NCBI GenBank assembly: GCA_026393455.1
Contig: JAPLAE010000019.1
Location: forward strand, 1 to 50,645
DNA: 50,645 bases
Origin: Actinomycetota bacterium
Lineage (GTDB): Bacteria; Actinomycetota; Acidimicrobiia; Acidimicrobiales; Acidimicrobilacustridaceae
Reading direction: 5' to 3'
Shown here in pieces: positions 34,370 through 41,970 of this stretch. Every line of letters starts with the position of its first letter. Positions within the stretch are counted from its first letter, which is position 1. The notes beneath the pieces were generated by a model. It saw nothing but the letters and a program-made list of their open reading frames with translations. It was not told the DNA's origin and did not search any database. The position numbers and the translations under genes were made by a program.

Positions 34370-35281
34370 TTAGCGGGCCAGGAGTGGGCCCACCTGGGTT
34401 CCGAAGGCCTCAACCTGCTCGGCGTATTCAGCCGCGCTATCGGTATCGAATTTCACCTGTAGTTGGTTCGCTTCGGCAGGGGTCTCGGCCATGATCGCTT
34501 CGGCGATCTGTTCTGGAGAACCCGAATAGCAAGGCTGACGGCGTTCGCTCGACGGCGTGCCCACATAGAGATACGGGATGACGACGTGGCCGAAGGCGAA
34601 CGGTTCATCGGACTTGCCCAACTTCTCCCGGGTGGAAAGCAACAGGTCAAGGCCTTCACGAGTGGCGGGGCCCTGGGGCAACCAGCCTTCGTAAGCGGCG
34701 GCGCGCCGGATGGCGGGATTCGATGACCCACCGATCCAAATCGGTGGCCGGGGAGTTTGCACAGGTCGGGGGAGTGCGCCCATGTTTCCGATGTAGGTCG
34801 TGGACAGTGCATCGGCAAATTCGACGAGTTTGGAATCGGTGAGTGAACCTCGGTTAGCAAACGACACGCCGAGCGCATCGAATTCCTCTTCGACGTAACC
34901 AGCTCCGATGCCGGCAATCGCACGTCCATCGGAAAGATGGTCAAGCGTTTCGAATCCTTTCGCCGAAGTGAGTGCGTGGCGATAGGCGATCACATACACA
35001 TGGCTGAGTAGCGCCACATTTTCGGTTGCCGATGCAAGAAAGCCAAGGGTGGTGAGGCAGTCCTGCCACCACAGCCCCATCGTTGGAACTCTTTCCTCGG
35101 GGACCGTGATGTGATCGCAGACTGCGACATAGAAAAAGCCGCTGCGATCAGCTGCTTGAGCGATACGCAGAAGGTCTTTCGGTGTTGCGTTGGCTTCCCA
35201 CTTCGCAGCGAAGCGCGGGCCCTGCGATTGGATGGGCAGCTGCGTGCCAAAGACGATCGTTCCTTGGGGGATTTCAAGCAT
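34370..35281 (-). CDS. LLM-class (F420-type) oxidoreductase
   Basis: The product is 303 residues, starting at the ATG at 35281. The luciferase-like fold shows LLRIAQAADRSGFFYVAVCDH, VALLSHVYVIAYRHALTSAKGFETLDHLSDGRAIAGIGAG and RPPIWIGGSS. It belongs to the F420-dependent group common in actinobacteria (TIGR03619-like in layout; this subgroup is a guess). It is only distantly similar to the 336-residue LLM protein at 14178, so they probably act on different intermediates. It lies 43 bases upstream of the EthD-like gene and 21 after the SDR stop. F420 dependence is inferred. Confidence 0.87.
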   Translation of the reverse strand: MLEIPQGTIVFGTQLPIQSQGPRFAAKWEANATPKDLLRIAQAADRSGFFYVAVCDHITVPEERVPTMGLWWQDCLTTLGFLASATENVALLSHVYVIAYRHALTSAKGFETLDHLSDGRAIAGIGAGYVEEEFDALGVSFANRGSLTDSKLVEFADALSTTYIGNMGALPRPVQTPRPPIWIGGSSNPAIRRAAAYEGWLPQGPATREGLDLLLSTREKLGKSDEPFAFGHVVIPYLYVGTPSSERRQPCYSGSPEQIAEAIMAETPAEANQLQVKFDTDSAAEYAEQVEAFGTQVGPLLAR

Positions 35282-35302
35282 GACTGTGACGATACTTCTG
35301 GT

Positions 35303-36073
35303 TTAGAGCCCCAAGAACGAGCCGCCATCGCACACGATGGTCTGGCCACTGACGTAGCCCGAGTCGCGTCCGGCGAGAAACGCCACGACGCCGCCGATGT
35401 CATCGGTGGGATCACCAATGCGACCAAGTGGTGTTCGCGCTTCAATAGCGCCGCGCAATGTGGGAACTTGACTGAACGCGCTGGCCAATGCCGGCGTTTC
35501 TGCAACGGGAGCGATGCAGTTCACACAAATACCGTCGGCGCCCCATTCGCGCGCGAGTGATTTAGCGATGGCACGTTGCGCGGCTTTTGACGGGGAATAA
35601 AGCGGGATATTTGCACTTCCCTCGATGCCGCTGGGTGAAGTGACGAGAATGAGCCGGCCTTGATCGCTCGCTTTCAAATGTGGGTAGGAAAGTTGCGCGC
35701 ACCAGAAACTTGCCCACGCTGATGTTCGTGACATCTGGTACCACGCGTCGGCTGGAGTTTCTTCAAGTCGACTTGCCTGGCCACCTGCAAACGCGTTGTG
35801 AACCATGACATCGAGTTGGCCACGGTTCGCGACGGTTGCATCGACGCACTCGGCAATTGACTCGCGAGTCGTGACATCGGTGACGACGCATTCGGCAGAG
35901 CCACCAGCGGCACGAATGGCGGAAGCGACTGGTTCGCCGGTTTCGGCGCGTCGGGCTGCGATTACAACGTGCGCGCCACATGAAGCGAGCTTGCGGGCGA
36001 TTCCTTCGCCGACGCCTTGGCCAGCGCCAGTCACAATCGCGACTCGGCCTTCGAGTGATCGATTCACATCCAT
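35303..36073 (-). CDS. SDR family oxidoreductase
   Basis: The product is 256 residues, starting at the ATG at 36073, which lies 10 bases inside the end of the upstream gene. The Gly motif is GAGQGVG. The strand end AARRAE, HNAFAGG (His for the usual Asn), and an active site with Ser in VTSPSG and Tyr-Lys in LYSPSK follow. The end SGQTIVCDGGSFLG is typical. It overlaps the gene for a degenerate SDR, and the two may be made together as partners. It belongs to the seven-gene minus-strand operon. Confidence 0.9.
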   Translation of the reverse strand: MDVNRSLEGRVAIVTGAGQGVGEGIARKLASCGAHVVIAARRAETGEPVASAIRAAGGSAECVVTDVTTRESIAECVDATVANRGQLDVMVHNAFAGGQASRLEETPADAWYQMSRTSAWASFWCAQLSYPHLKASDQGRLILVTSPSGIEGSANIPLYSPSKAAQRAIAKSLAREWGADGICVNCIAPVAETPALASAFSQVPTLRGAIEARTPLGRIGDPTDDIGGVVAFLAGRDSGYVSGQTIVCDGGSFLGL

Positions 36074-36633
36074 AATCCACCGTCCACGGTTAGAAGTTGT
36101 CCAGCAAGGTTGCGGGCATCAGACGAACAGAGAAATTCAACAACCGCGCCCGGTTCGGCATCGGGTACCGCGGGAGTTGCGATTGAAACAGGACCGGCGA
36201 CAACGGCATCGGCCAGCACCAACGTTGGTGACACGGCGATCGCATTGACGGCGATGCCCTCCGGCCCCCACTGGCGCGCTGTTGACTTGGTGAGGATGTG
36301 AACGCCTTCGGCAGCTGCGGCCCAATGCGCATAGTGGTCGCCACCGGCCAGAGCAGTTGTAGGAAGGGTCAGCACAATCGAACCGCCCCGCCCGGCGAAG
36401 TCGGTGCGAGCTTCGGTGCATGCGGCCACCGCTGCGTCCATGGTTTGCTGCCACGCCAGATCGAATTCGGCGTCGGTCAGTTCGGCCAGTGGGCGCGGAA
36501 TCATGAGGGCCGGATCCCAAGGGGCAAAGACCATCGCTTCATAGCCCTGATCGACGAGTGTGTGGCCGCGATCCTCAAGGGTGGCCCCGAGTTGTTTGGC
36601 CAGAGGGCTCGTGCCCACGACTCTGATTTTCAT
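36064..36633 (-). CDS. Degenerate SDR-fold protein, probably non-catalytic
   Basis: The product is about 189 residues, shorter than the usual 250. The ATG at 36633 has GGAGAG about 5 bases upstream; the open frame to 36780 overlaps the divergent gene. The C-terminal half reads as an SDR (GPEGIAVNAIAVSP, then LAGQLLTVDGG). The N-terminal Rossmann loop is VVGTSPLAKQLGATL without GxxxGxG. At the active site YxxxK is missing (HYAHWAAAAEG). It thus lost both the cofactor loop and the catalytic Tyr-Lys. It is first in the operon and overlaps the intact SDR, so it could be a structural partner for it. Confidence 0.8.
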   Translation of the reverse strand: MKIRVVGTSPLAKQLGATLEDRGHTLVDQGYEAMVFAPWDPALMIPRPLAELTDAEFDLAWQQTMDAAVAACTEARTDFAGRGGSIVLTLPTTALAGGDHYAHWAAAAEGVHILTKSTARQWGPEGIAVNAIAVSPTLVLADAVVAGPVSIATPAVPDAEPGAVVEFLCSSDARNLAGQLLTVDGGLWM

Positions 36634-36672
36634 CTGACTCTCCAAATCTGCCAAGGCCCGGCTGGGCCTCAG

Positions 36673-36712
36673 GTGTGACACAAGTGAATCATGCGCTCCG
36701 CTTGTGTGACAC
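36673..36712. promoter_or_regulatory. Two GTGTGACAC palindromes in divergent promoter region
   Basis: GTGTGACAC occurs at 36673-36681 and 36704-36712, each a small palindrome, with centres 31 bases apart (three helical turns). Extended arms GTGTGACACAAG and CTTGTGTGACAC are also inverted to each other at 11 of 12 positions. They lie between the minus operon start (36633) and the dehydrogenase start (36740), so a shared dimer or tetramer regulator is likely. Confidence 0.55.
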
Positions 36713-36739
36713 CCATCACCCGAGGCTATGTTTCGGTCT

Positions 36740-37915
36740 ATGGAGATCGGATACACACCAGAACAGGAAGCCCTGCGCACAGAGCTTCGTACCTATTACG
36801 ACAACCTGCTTGATGAAAAGACTGTCGAGGCCCTCTCGCACAGTCATGGCATCGGTCAGGCGACCAAAGACGTCTGGAAGCAGATGTGCTCGGATGGTTG
36901 GGCGGGCCTCAGTTGGCCAAAGGAATACGGCGGTCAGGCTCGCGGCCCGATCGATCAGTTCGTGTTCTTCGACGAGTCGATGCGTGCCGGCGCACCAGTG
37001 CCGATGCTTACGCTCAACACCGTTGGCCCGACGATCATGAACTACGGCACCGATTGGCAGAAAGAGTTCTTTCTTCCGAAGATCCTCGCCGGTGACCTTC
37101 ACTTCTGCATCGGTTACTCAGAGCCAGGTGCAGGTACCGACCTTGCTGCGCTTCAGACCCGCGCTGTGCGCGACGGTGACGAATACGTCATCAATGGTCA
37201 GAAGATGTGGACATCGCTCGCTGGTGGTGCTGACTACTGCTGGCTGGCGGTTCGTACTGATCCTGAAGCCAAGAAGCACAAGGGCATTTCGGTGATCGTT
37301 GTCCCGATGGATACACCTGGCATCACGATCCAGCCGCTTCGCCTCATGGGCGAGCATGACATCAACGCCACCTACTTCGACGATGTCCGTGTTCCCGCCA
37401 AGTACCTCGTTGGCGAAGAGAACGGTGGTTGGGGACTCATCACCAACCAGCTCAACCACGAGCGGGTCACGCTGTGCTCAAGTGGTATGCCCGAGCGCAT
37501 CCTCACCAACGTTCGGAAGTGGGCCCAAGACACACAGCTTCCCGACGGTCGTCGTGTGATCGATCAAGAATGGGTGCAGATCAACCTCGCCAAGGTGCAC
37601 GCCAAGCTCGAATACCTGCGCCTCGCCAACTGGAAGGTTGCGTGGTCAGCAAGCACCGAGAAGTTGCACCCAGCCGACGCATCAAGCGTGAAGGTGTTCG
37701 GCACCGAGTTCTTGCTCGATGCCTACACATTGCTCATGGAGGTCCTCGGGCCTCGTGCGTACCTCGATGCTGATGCTCCTGAGTCCATCCTTCGTAGCCA
37801 ACTCGAGGCCGGTATTCGCGGCTCGATCATCCTCACCTTCGGTGGCGGAACCAACGAATTGCAGCGAGATCTCATCGCCATGTTCGGTCTTGGCTTCCCC
37901 CGCTCGGCGCGCTGA
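36740..37915 (+). CDS. Acyl-CoA dehydrogenase, large partner of second FadE-type pair
   Basis: The product is about 391 residues. An ATG at 36728 is also in frame; the ATG at 36740 fits the family start (MEIGYTPEQEALR). The FAD domain shows CIGYSEPGAGTDLAALQT and INGQKMWTSLAGGADY. The C-terminus ends ILTFGGGTNELQRDLIAMFGLGFPR, typical of the mycobacterial FadE type in which GG replaces the Glu of YEGT. It is followed 17 bases later by a shorter dehydrogenase, giving the second long-plus-short pair of the window. It is divergent from the seven-gene operon. Confidence 0.9.
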   Translation: MEIGYTPEQEALRTELRTYYDNLLDEKTVEALSHSHGIGQATKDVWKQMCSDGWAGLSWPKEYGGQARGPIDQFVFFDESMRAGAPVPMLTLNTVGPTIMNYGTDWQKEFFLPKILAGDLHFCIGYSEPGAGTDLAALQTRAVRDGDEYVINGQKMWTSLAGGADYCWLAVRTDPEAKKHKGISVIVVPMDTPGITIQPLRLMGEHDINATYFDDVRVPAKYLVGEENGGWGLITNQLNHERVTLCSSGMPERILTNVRKWAQDTQLPDGRRVIDQEWVQINLAKVHAKLEYLRLANWKVAWSASTEKLHPADASSVKVFGTEFLLDAYTLLMEVLGPRAYLDADAPESILRSQLEAGIRGSIILTFGGGTNELQRDLIAMFGLGFPRSAR

Positions 37916-37932
37916 GCAGAAAGAACACACAC

Positions 37933-38988
37933 ATGGATTTCTCATTCTCATCAGATCAAGAAGAGCTTCGTGCTCTTACCAATCGGGTCCTCACCGACCG
38001 TTGCACCATGGAACACCTCAAAGAGATCGAAGATGCCGGTGGCATCGATCTCGTACTTTGGCGTGAGCTTGCCGATCTCGGCATCGTCGGAATCGGTATG
38101 CCCGAAGCCGACGGCGGCGCTGGTCTCGGTTTCGCCGAGGTAGCAATCGTCCTCGAAGAGGTCGGGCGCACCGTTGCGCAAATTCCGGCGATGGCCGTTA
38201 TGGGTATGGCCGCTCCGTTCCTTGCTGAATACGCACCGAAGCAGCTTGCCGGACTCGCCTCAGGCGAGCGCATCGTGACGGTCGCAATTCACGACCTTGT
38301 CGGCGAAATTCATACTCCGTTTCTCGCAGCCAAGGGCGGCGTGCTCGATGGTGTGAAGACCAACGTTCCGTTCGGAACTGTTGCCGATGGTTTTATCGTG
38401 ACGGCTGCCGACGGCATCTATTACATCGATGCAAAAGCCAATGGCGTAACGGTCGAACGTCAGGCCGCTACCGACGGCATCCCCGATGCCAAGGTCACGT
38501 TCAGTGGTGCTGCTGCCGAGAAGATCGCTGGGCTCGATGCTCTCGATCGACTCATCGAATACGGGCAGACCTCACAGGCACTCATCATGGCGGGCGTCAC
38601 CGCGCAGGCCGTGGAAATCATGTCGGCCTACGTGAAAGAACGTGTGCAGTTCGATCGTCAGATCGCAACCTTCCAGGCTGTTGCTCAGCGTGCCGCCGAA
38701 TGCCGCATCGACGCTGACGCCATCAAGCTCACTGCTTGGGGCGCAACGATGCGTCTGAACAACGGCCTTCCGGCCGGCGAGAATGCTGCATCGGCGAAGT
38801 ACTGTGCAGCCGAAGGCGGCGCTCGCGTCGTTCGTGCCTGTGTGCATTTGCACGGCGGTGTTGGTGTCGATCGTGACTACCCGTTGCATCGCTACTACCT
38901 GTGGGCCAAGAAGCAGGAACTGTTCCTTGGTGGAACGATGCAGAGTCTGTTGCACCTCGGCAAGTTGCTTGCTGACACGCCAGCCTGA
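37933..38988 (+). CDS. Acyl-CoA dehydrogenase, small partner of second FadE-type pair
   Basis: The product is 351 residues, starting at the ATG at 37933. The N-terminus DFSFSSDQEELRALTNRVL and the helical C-terminal domain (AYVKERVQFDRQIATFQAVAQRAAE and CVHLHGGVGVDRDYPLHRYY) fit ACADs. The FAD middle domain is short. The end LGGTMQSLLHLGKLLAD does not carry the usual GTxExxR motif. With the upstream 391-residue gene it probably forms an alpha2beta2 enzyme. A strong terminator follows, so the two genes form one unit. Confidence 0.9.
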   Translation: MDFSFSSDQEELRALTNRVLTDRCTMEHLKEIEDAGGIDLVLWRELADLGIVGIGMPEADGGAGLGFAEVAIVLEEVGRTVAQIPAMAVMGMAAPFLAEYAPKQLAGLASGERIVTVAIHDLVGEIHTPFLAAKGGVLDGVKTNVPFGTVADGFIVTAADGIYYIDAKANGVTVERQAATDGIPDAKVTFSGAAAEKIAGLDALDRLIEYGQTSQALIMAGVTAQAVEIMSAYVKERVQFDRQIATFQAVAQRAAECRIDADAIKLTAWGATMRLNNGLPAGENAASAKYCAAEGGARVVRACVHLHGGVGVDRDYPLHRYYLWAKKQELFLGGTMQSLLHLGKLLADTPA

Positions 38989-39007
38989 GTCGCTACAAGA
39001 ACGAAAT

Positions 39008-39041
39008 GAAGAAGGCCCGGGCAACTGCCCGGGCCTTCTTC
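39008..39041. terminator. Bidirectional terminator, perfect long hairpin
   Basis: Arms 39008-39023 and 39026-39041 are exact reverse complements over 16 positions with the core GGCCCGGGC. The left arm is A-rich at its outer end and the right arm T-rich, so it can end transcription from both convergent genes. Confidence 0.88.
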
Positions 39042-39056
39042 GCGGACTGATGCGGT

Positions 39057-40004
39057 TTAGCTTCGAGGAGGTCCTTGCGGCCCAGACGGTCCTTGTTGTC
39101 CCTGCATTTGCGGCATCGGTGCAGCGGCATTTCCTGTTTGGGTTTTTGCCGTTCCGACCAGGCAACCGATGATGTACGGGAACTGTGTTGGGGTGAGGTG
39201 ATAGGCGTAGGAACCGTCGGCTTCGGTGCGCCCGTTGCACGCATCAAGTGTTCCCGGATCGGTGCCGCCGCTAAAGGCATAGGCCTTCCACACATAGGAC
39301 TTCGAATCACCCGTCTTGGTGTAGCCACTCTTGGCGAGCGTTGTCTGTGTACAGCCAGCATCGAGACATATCACCGAGTTGTAAATCGGGAAACCATCGA
39401 TCGCGAAGCCAACCAACTGCGATGTTTCAAAATTGCAGGCCGCGTCGGTGTAAACGATCGTGTGGTAGTGGTAGTCAGAACTTGGGCCAGCGTGTCCACC
39501 ACAGAAGTCAAGAATGCCGTTTCCAACCGGATCTCCGTAGGCTTCGGCCGCCGGCATAGGTCCCTCGGTCGGCCCGTAAATCGCGATTCCAGTCACTGTG
39601 AAACCAAGTGTTCCCAACCGATTCTCGATATTCGTCGGTGCCGCTGCTTTGGTTGGTTTCAGCGGAATCTTCCACGTGAAGTTCTGTGGCGCCAAAGCAT
39701 TGGGGGTCTTCGCTACGAACTCGTAGGAGATCATGTTGTTCGACGTCACGGTCACTTCGGTATCGGTGCACGTAACTGTCACTTTTGGCGCGGCATAGTT
39801 GGCGCCAGCACTTGTTCCGCTGAGATCGGGAAAGGCGCTGTCGGGGCAGGTGCCAAACGCGGGATGAGACGTGAGCGACTTTGTGACACTGGCCGCAGTC
39901 GTCGGTGAGGAGGTGGCACTCTTTGAAGTACTAGCGCACGCGAGTGCACCGGCGAGAAGAACGAAGAGAACGGGAACAAAAATGGCACGACGTCGATTTC
40001 GCAT
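39057..40004 (-). CDS. YHYH-domain lipoprotein
   Basis: The product is about 315 residues. The ATG at 40004 gives MRNRRRAIF, a hydrophobic stretch and the lipobox AGALAC (Cys23), so the protein is probably a membrane-anchored outer-surface lipoprotein; the ATG at 40022 is also in frame. The YHYH domain (PF14240) shows DFCGGHAGPSSDYHYHTIVY near residue 180 and LVGFAIDGFPIYN, then ADGSYAYHLTP and YIIGCLVG. The tail is rich in Gln, Gly and Pro. The biochemical role of the domain is unknown. It is convergent with the dehydrogenase pair. Confidence 0.85.
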   Translation of the reverse strand: MRNRRRAIFVPVLFVLLAGALACASTSKSATSSPTTAASVTKSLTSHPAFGTCPDSAFPDLSGTSAGANYAAPKVTVTCTDTEVTVTSNNMISYEFVAKTPNALAPQNFTWKIPLKPTKAAAPTNIENRLGTLGFTVTGIAIYGPTEGPMPAAEAYGDPVGNGILDFCGGHAGPSSDYHYHTIVYTDAACNFETSQLVGFAIDGFPIYNSVICLDAGCTQTTLAKSGYTKTGDSKSYVWKAYAFSGGTDPGTLDACNGRTEADGSYAYHLTPTQFPYIIGCLVGTAKTQTGNAAAPMPQMQGQQGPSGPQGPPRS

Positions 40005-40094
40005 CCCTCGACAATTCCACATAGGAGTAAGAAATTGGTTAGCCAGAAGGCAAACTTGTAACGCAATCTGAGCAAAGACTCGGACTGGGTTTTG

Positions 40095-41828
40095 TTACGG
40101 CAGAACGGTGTAGGTGTCTTTGCCGCTCTTCAAGACCGTGCCGGGAGTAGCGCCGGTGGCTTGACCGTTAATGATCACTGCCGTTCCATTCACGAGAACG
40201 CGTTCGATGCCGTAGGAATCAGCCGTGAGTCGAGAACAGCCGCCAGGAAGATCGGCGACCATATGAGCGTTCTCTGAGCCAATCGTTTCCGGATCGAACA
40301 CCACGATGTCGGCGTTGCTGCCTTCAACAAGGGTGCCTCGATCGACAAGTCCAAACAATTGGGCGGGTGTTTGGGTGATGAGTTGCACCGCTCGCTCGAT
40401 AGGAATCAGCTTGCGTCCGTTGAGCATGTCTCCCAAAAAGCGGGTGGGGAATGTTGCGCCACACATGCGGTCGAGGTGCGCACCAGCGTCGGAGCCGCCG
40501 ATCATGACGCGTTCGTCGTTCCACGCTTCAACCCGCATGCGCCATGACTCAGGGTCTTTGTCCTTCGGTGCCGGCCACAGGATTGTCTGCAACCCATCGG
40601 CGATAACGATGTCGAGAAGTGTGTCGAATGGTTCGGCTCCTCGTTCGGCGGCAACCTCGCCAACCGTGCGATTCGAGAGACCAGCATTTTCTGGTGCAAA
40701 CGTGTCACCGATGACGTAGTCCTCCCAGTCAGCCAGGCGACGGTAGATGCCCGCTTCCTCAGACTTCGACGCGGTGAGCAAGGTTGCACGAGTCGCTGGG
40801 TCTTGCAGTCGGGTGATGCGTTCAGGAATATCGCAACGCAGCGTGTCTTCCCATCCTGGGAGCAGCCAGATGCCACAGAATGTTGCGAAGTTCATGTTCA
40901 TTGGAACGAGAACGGGCATCGTAAGGGCAACGACGCGGCCGCCGATTTCTTTGGCGCGGTCAAAGGCCTCGACCTGACGACCCACGCGATCGGGTTCACG
41001 ACTATCGATCGTGAGGACGTTCCAGTTCATGACGCGCTTTGCTGCAGCACTCAAGGTTGCGAGCAATTCGATTTCGTCGTCGGCGAATCGATCGAGACAA
41101 CCGGGAACAATGCCTTCAAGACTTGTGCCTTCGTGCCTGCCGACCTCGGTGGCCATTGCGAGCATTTCCTCGGTGGACGCCCAGCGGCTCGGCACGGGTT
41201 GTCCGTCGCCGTCGCTATGGCTGCCCGATGTTGTGAATGACCAGCCGAGTGCCCCGACTTCGATGGCCTTGCGCAGTTCGGCCACCATTGCTTCGATTTG
41301 CTCGGGGGTTGCTTCGCCTCCGACGGACTCAGGGCCCATCACGTAGCGACGGATGGCGCAATGTCCGGCCATCCACCCGGCGTTCACTGAGATCCGGTTC
41401 TCGAACTGGTTGAGGTACTGCTCGAAGGTTTCCCAGTTCCAGTCGATCGTCCTGAGAGCGGGAAGGGGCATGCCTTCAACACGGCTCATCATTTCCTGCA
41501 GGTACTCCGCTTCAGCGGCAGTGGGGCGCAGGGGAGCGAGGGTGAATCCGCAGTTGCCGGCGATGATCGTGGTGACACCATGGTTCGCCGATGGCGACGC
41601 GCCTGGATCCCAAAGAAGTTGCGCGTCGTAGTGGGTGTGGACATCGATCACGCCGGGCATGACCATCCGCCCGGTTGCGTCGGTGACGATCGTTGCATCG
41701 CCGTCGACCTTTCCGATGGTGACGATCTTTCCGTCGCGAATAGCGATATCGGCAACGCGACCGGGGGTGCCGGTTCCATCAATGACCGTTCCGCCCTTGA
41801 TGATCTCGTCGTAGCTTGTGTCGGACAC
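40095..41828 (-). CDS. Amidohydrolase family 3, N-acyl-D-amino-acid deacylase-like
   Basis: The product is about 577 residues. The GTG at 41828 has GAGAGGG about 8 bases away; another GTG at 41837 is in frame but has its ribosome site too close. The metal motif HTHYD begins at residue 64, GNCGF holds the bridging Cys of D-aminoacylases, and GGSDAGAHLD carries the late Asp. The N- and C-terminal beta-sandwich parts (IIKGGTVIDGTG; NADIVVFDPE) are present. It likely hydrolyses an amide or cyclic imide. The palindrome at 41870 lies 42 bases upstream, matching the one before the amidohydrolase at 11224. Confidence 0.9.
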   Translation of the reverse strand: MSDTSYDEIIKGGTVIDGTGTPGRVADIAIRDGKIVTIGKVDGDATIVTDATGRMVMPGVIDVHTHYDAQLLWDPGASPSANHGVTTIIAGNCGFTLAPLRPTAAEAEYLQEMMSRVEGMPLPALRTIDWNWETFEQYLNQFENRISVNAGWMAGHCAIRRYVMGPESVGGEATPEQIEAMVAELRKAIEVGALGWSFTTSGSHSDGDGQPVPSRWASTEEMLAMATEVGRHEGTSLEGIVPGCLDRFADDEIELLATLSAAAKRVMNWNVLTIDSREPDRVGRQVEAFDRAKEIGGRVVALTMPVLVPMNMNFATFCGIWLLPGWEDTLRCDIPERITRLQDPATRATLLTASKSEEAGIYRRLADWEDYVIGDTFAPENAGLSNRTVGEVAAERGAEPFDTLLDIVIADGLQTILWPAPKDKDPESWRMRVEAWNDERVMIGGSDAGAHLDRMCGATFPTRFLGDMLNGRKLIPIERAVQLITQTPAQLFGLVDRGTLVEGSNADIVVFDPETIGSENAHMVADLPGGCSRLTADSYGIERVLVNGTAVIINGQATGATPGTVLKSGKDTYTVLP

Positions 41829-41869
41829 AGTGCGCACCCTCTCGTTGGGCCGCCAGTGAGGCGGAGTTT

Positions 41870-41884
41870 CTGACGAACCGTCAG
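41870..41884. promoter_or_regulatory. Palindromic operator, copy B
   Basis: CTGACGAACCGTCAG differs from copy A (11171-11185) at one central base and shares the ATT-N-C flank. It lies 42 bases before the amidohydrolase start on the minus strand and 87 bases before the aldehyde dehydrogenase start on the plus strand, so it could control both. Confidence 0.6.
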
Positions 41885-41970
41885 ATTACACCGCACCCGG
41901 TTGCCGTCCACTGCCGCGTGGGAACAGTTCAGTATGACGAATGGCGGTGGCTGTCCTAACGTGCCCAACC

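Noticed and set aside
39075..39908. A 277-codon open frame on the plus strand
   Set aside because: It is opposite the YHYH lipoprotein, which has a signal peptide and domain motifs; the plus-strand product is Arg/Cys-rich and matches nothing.
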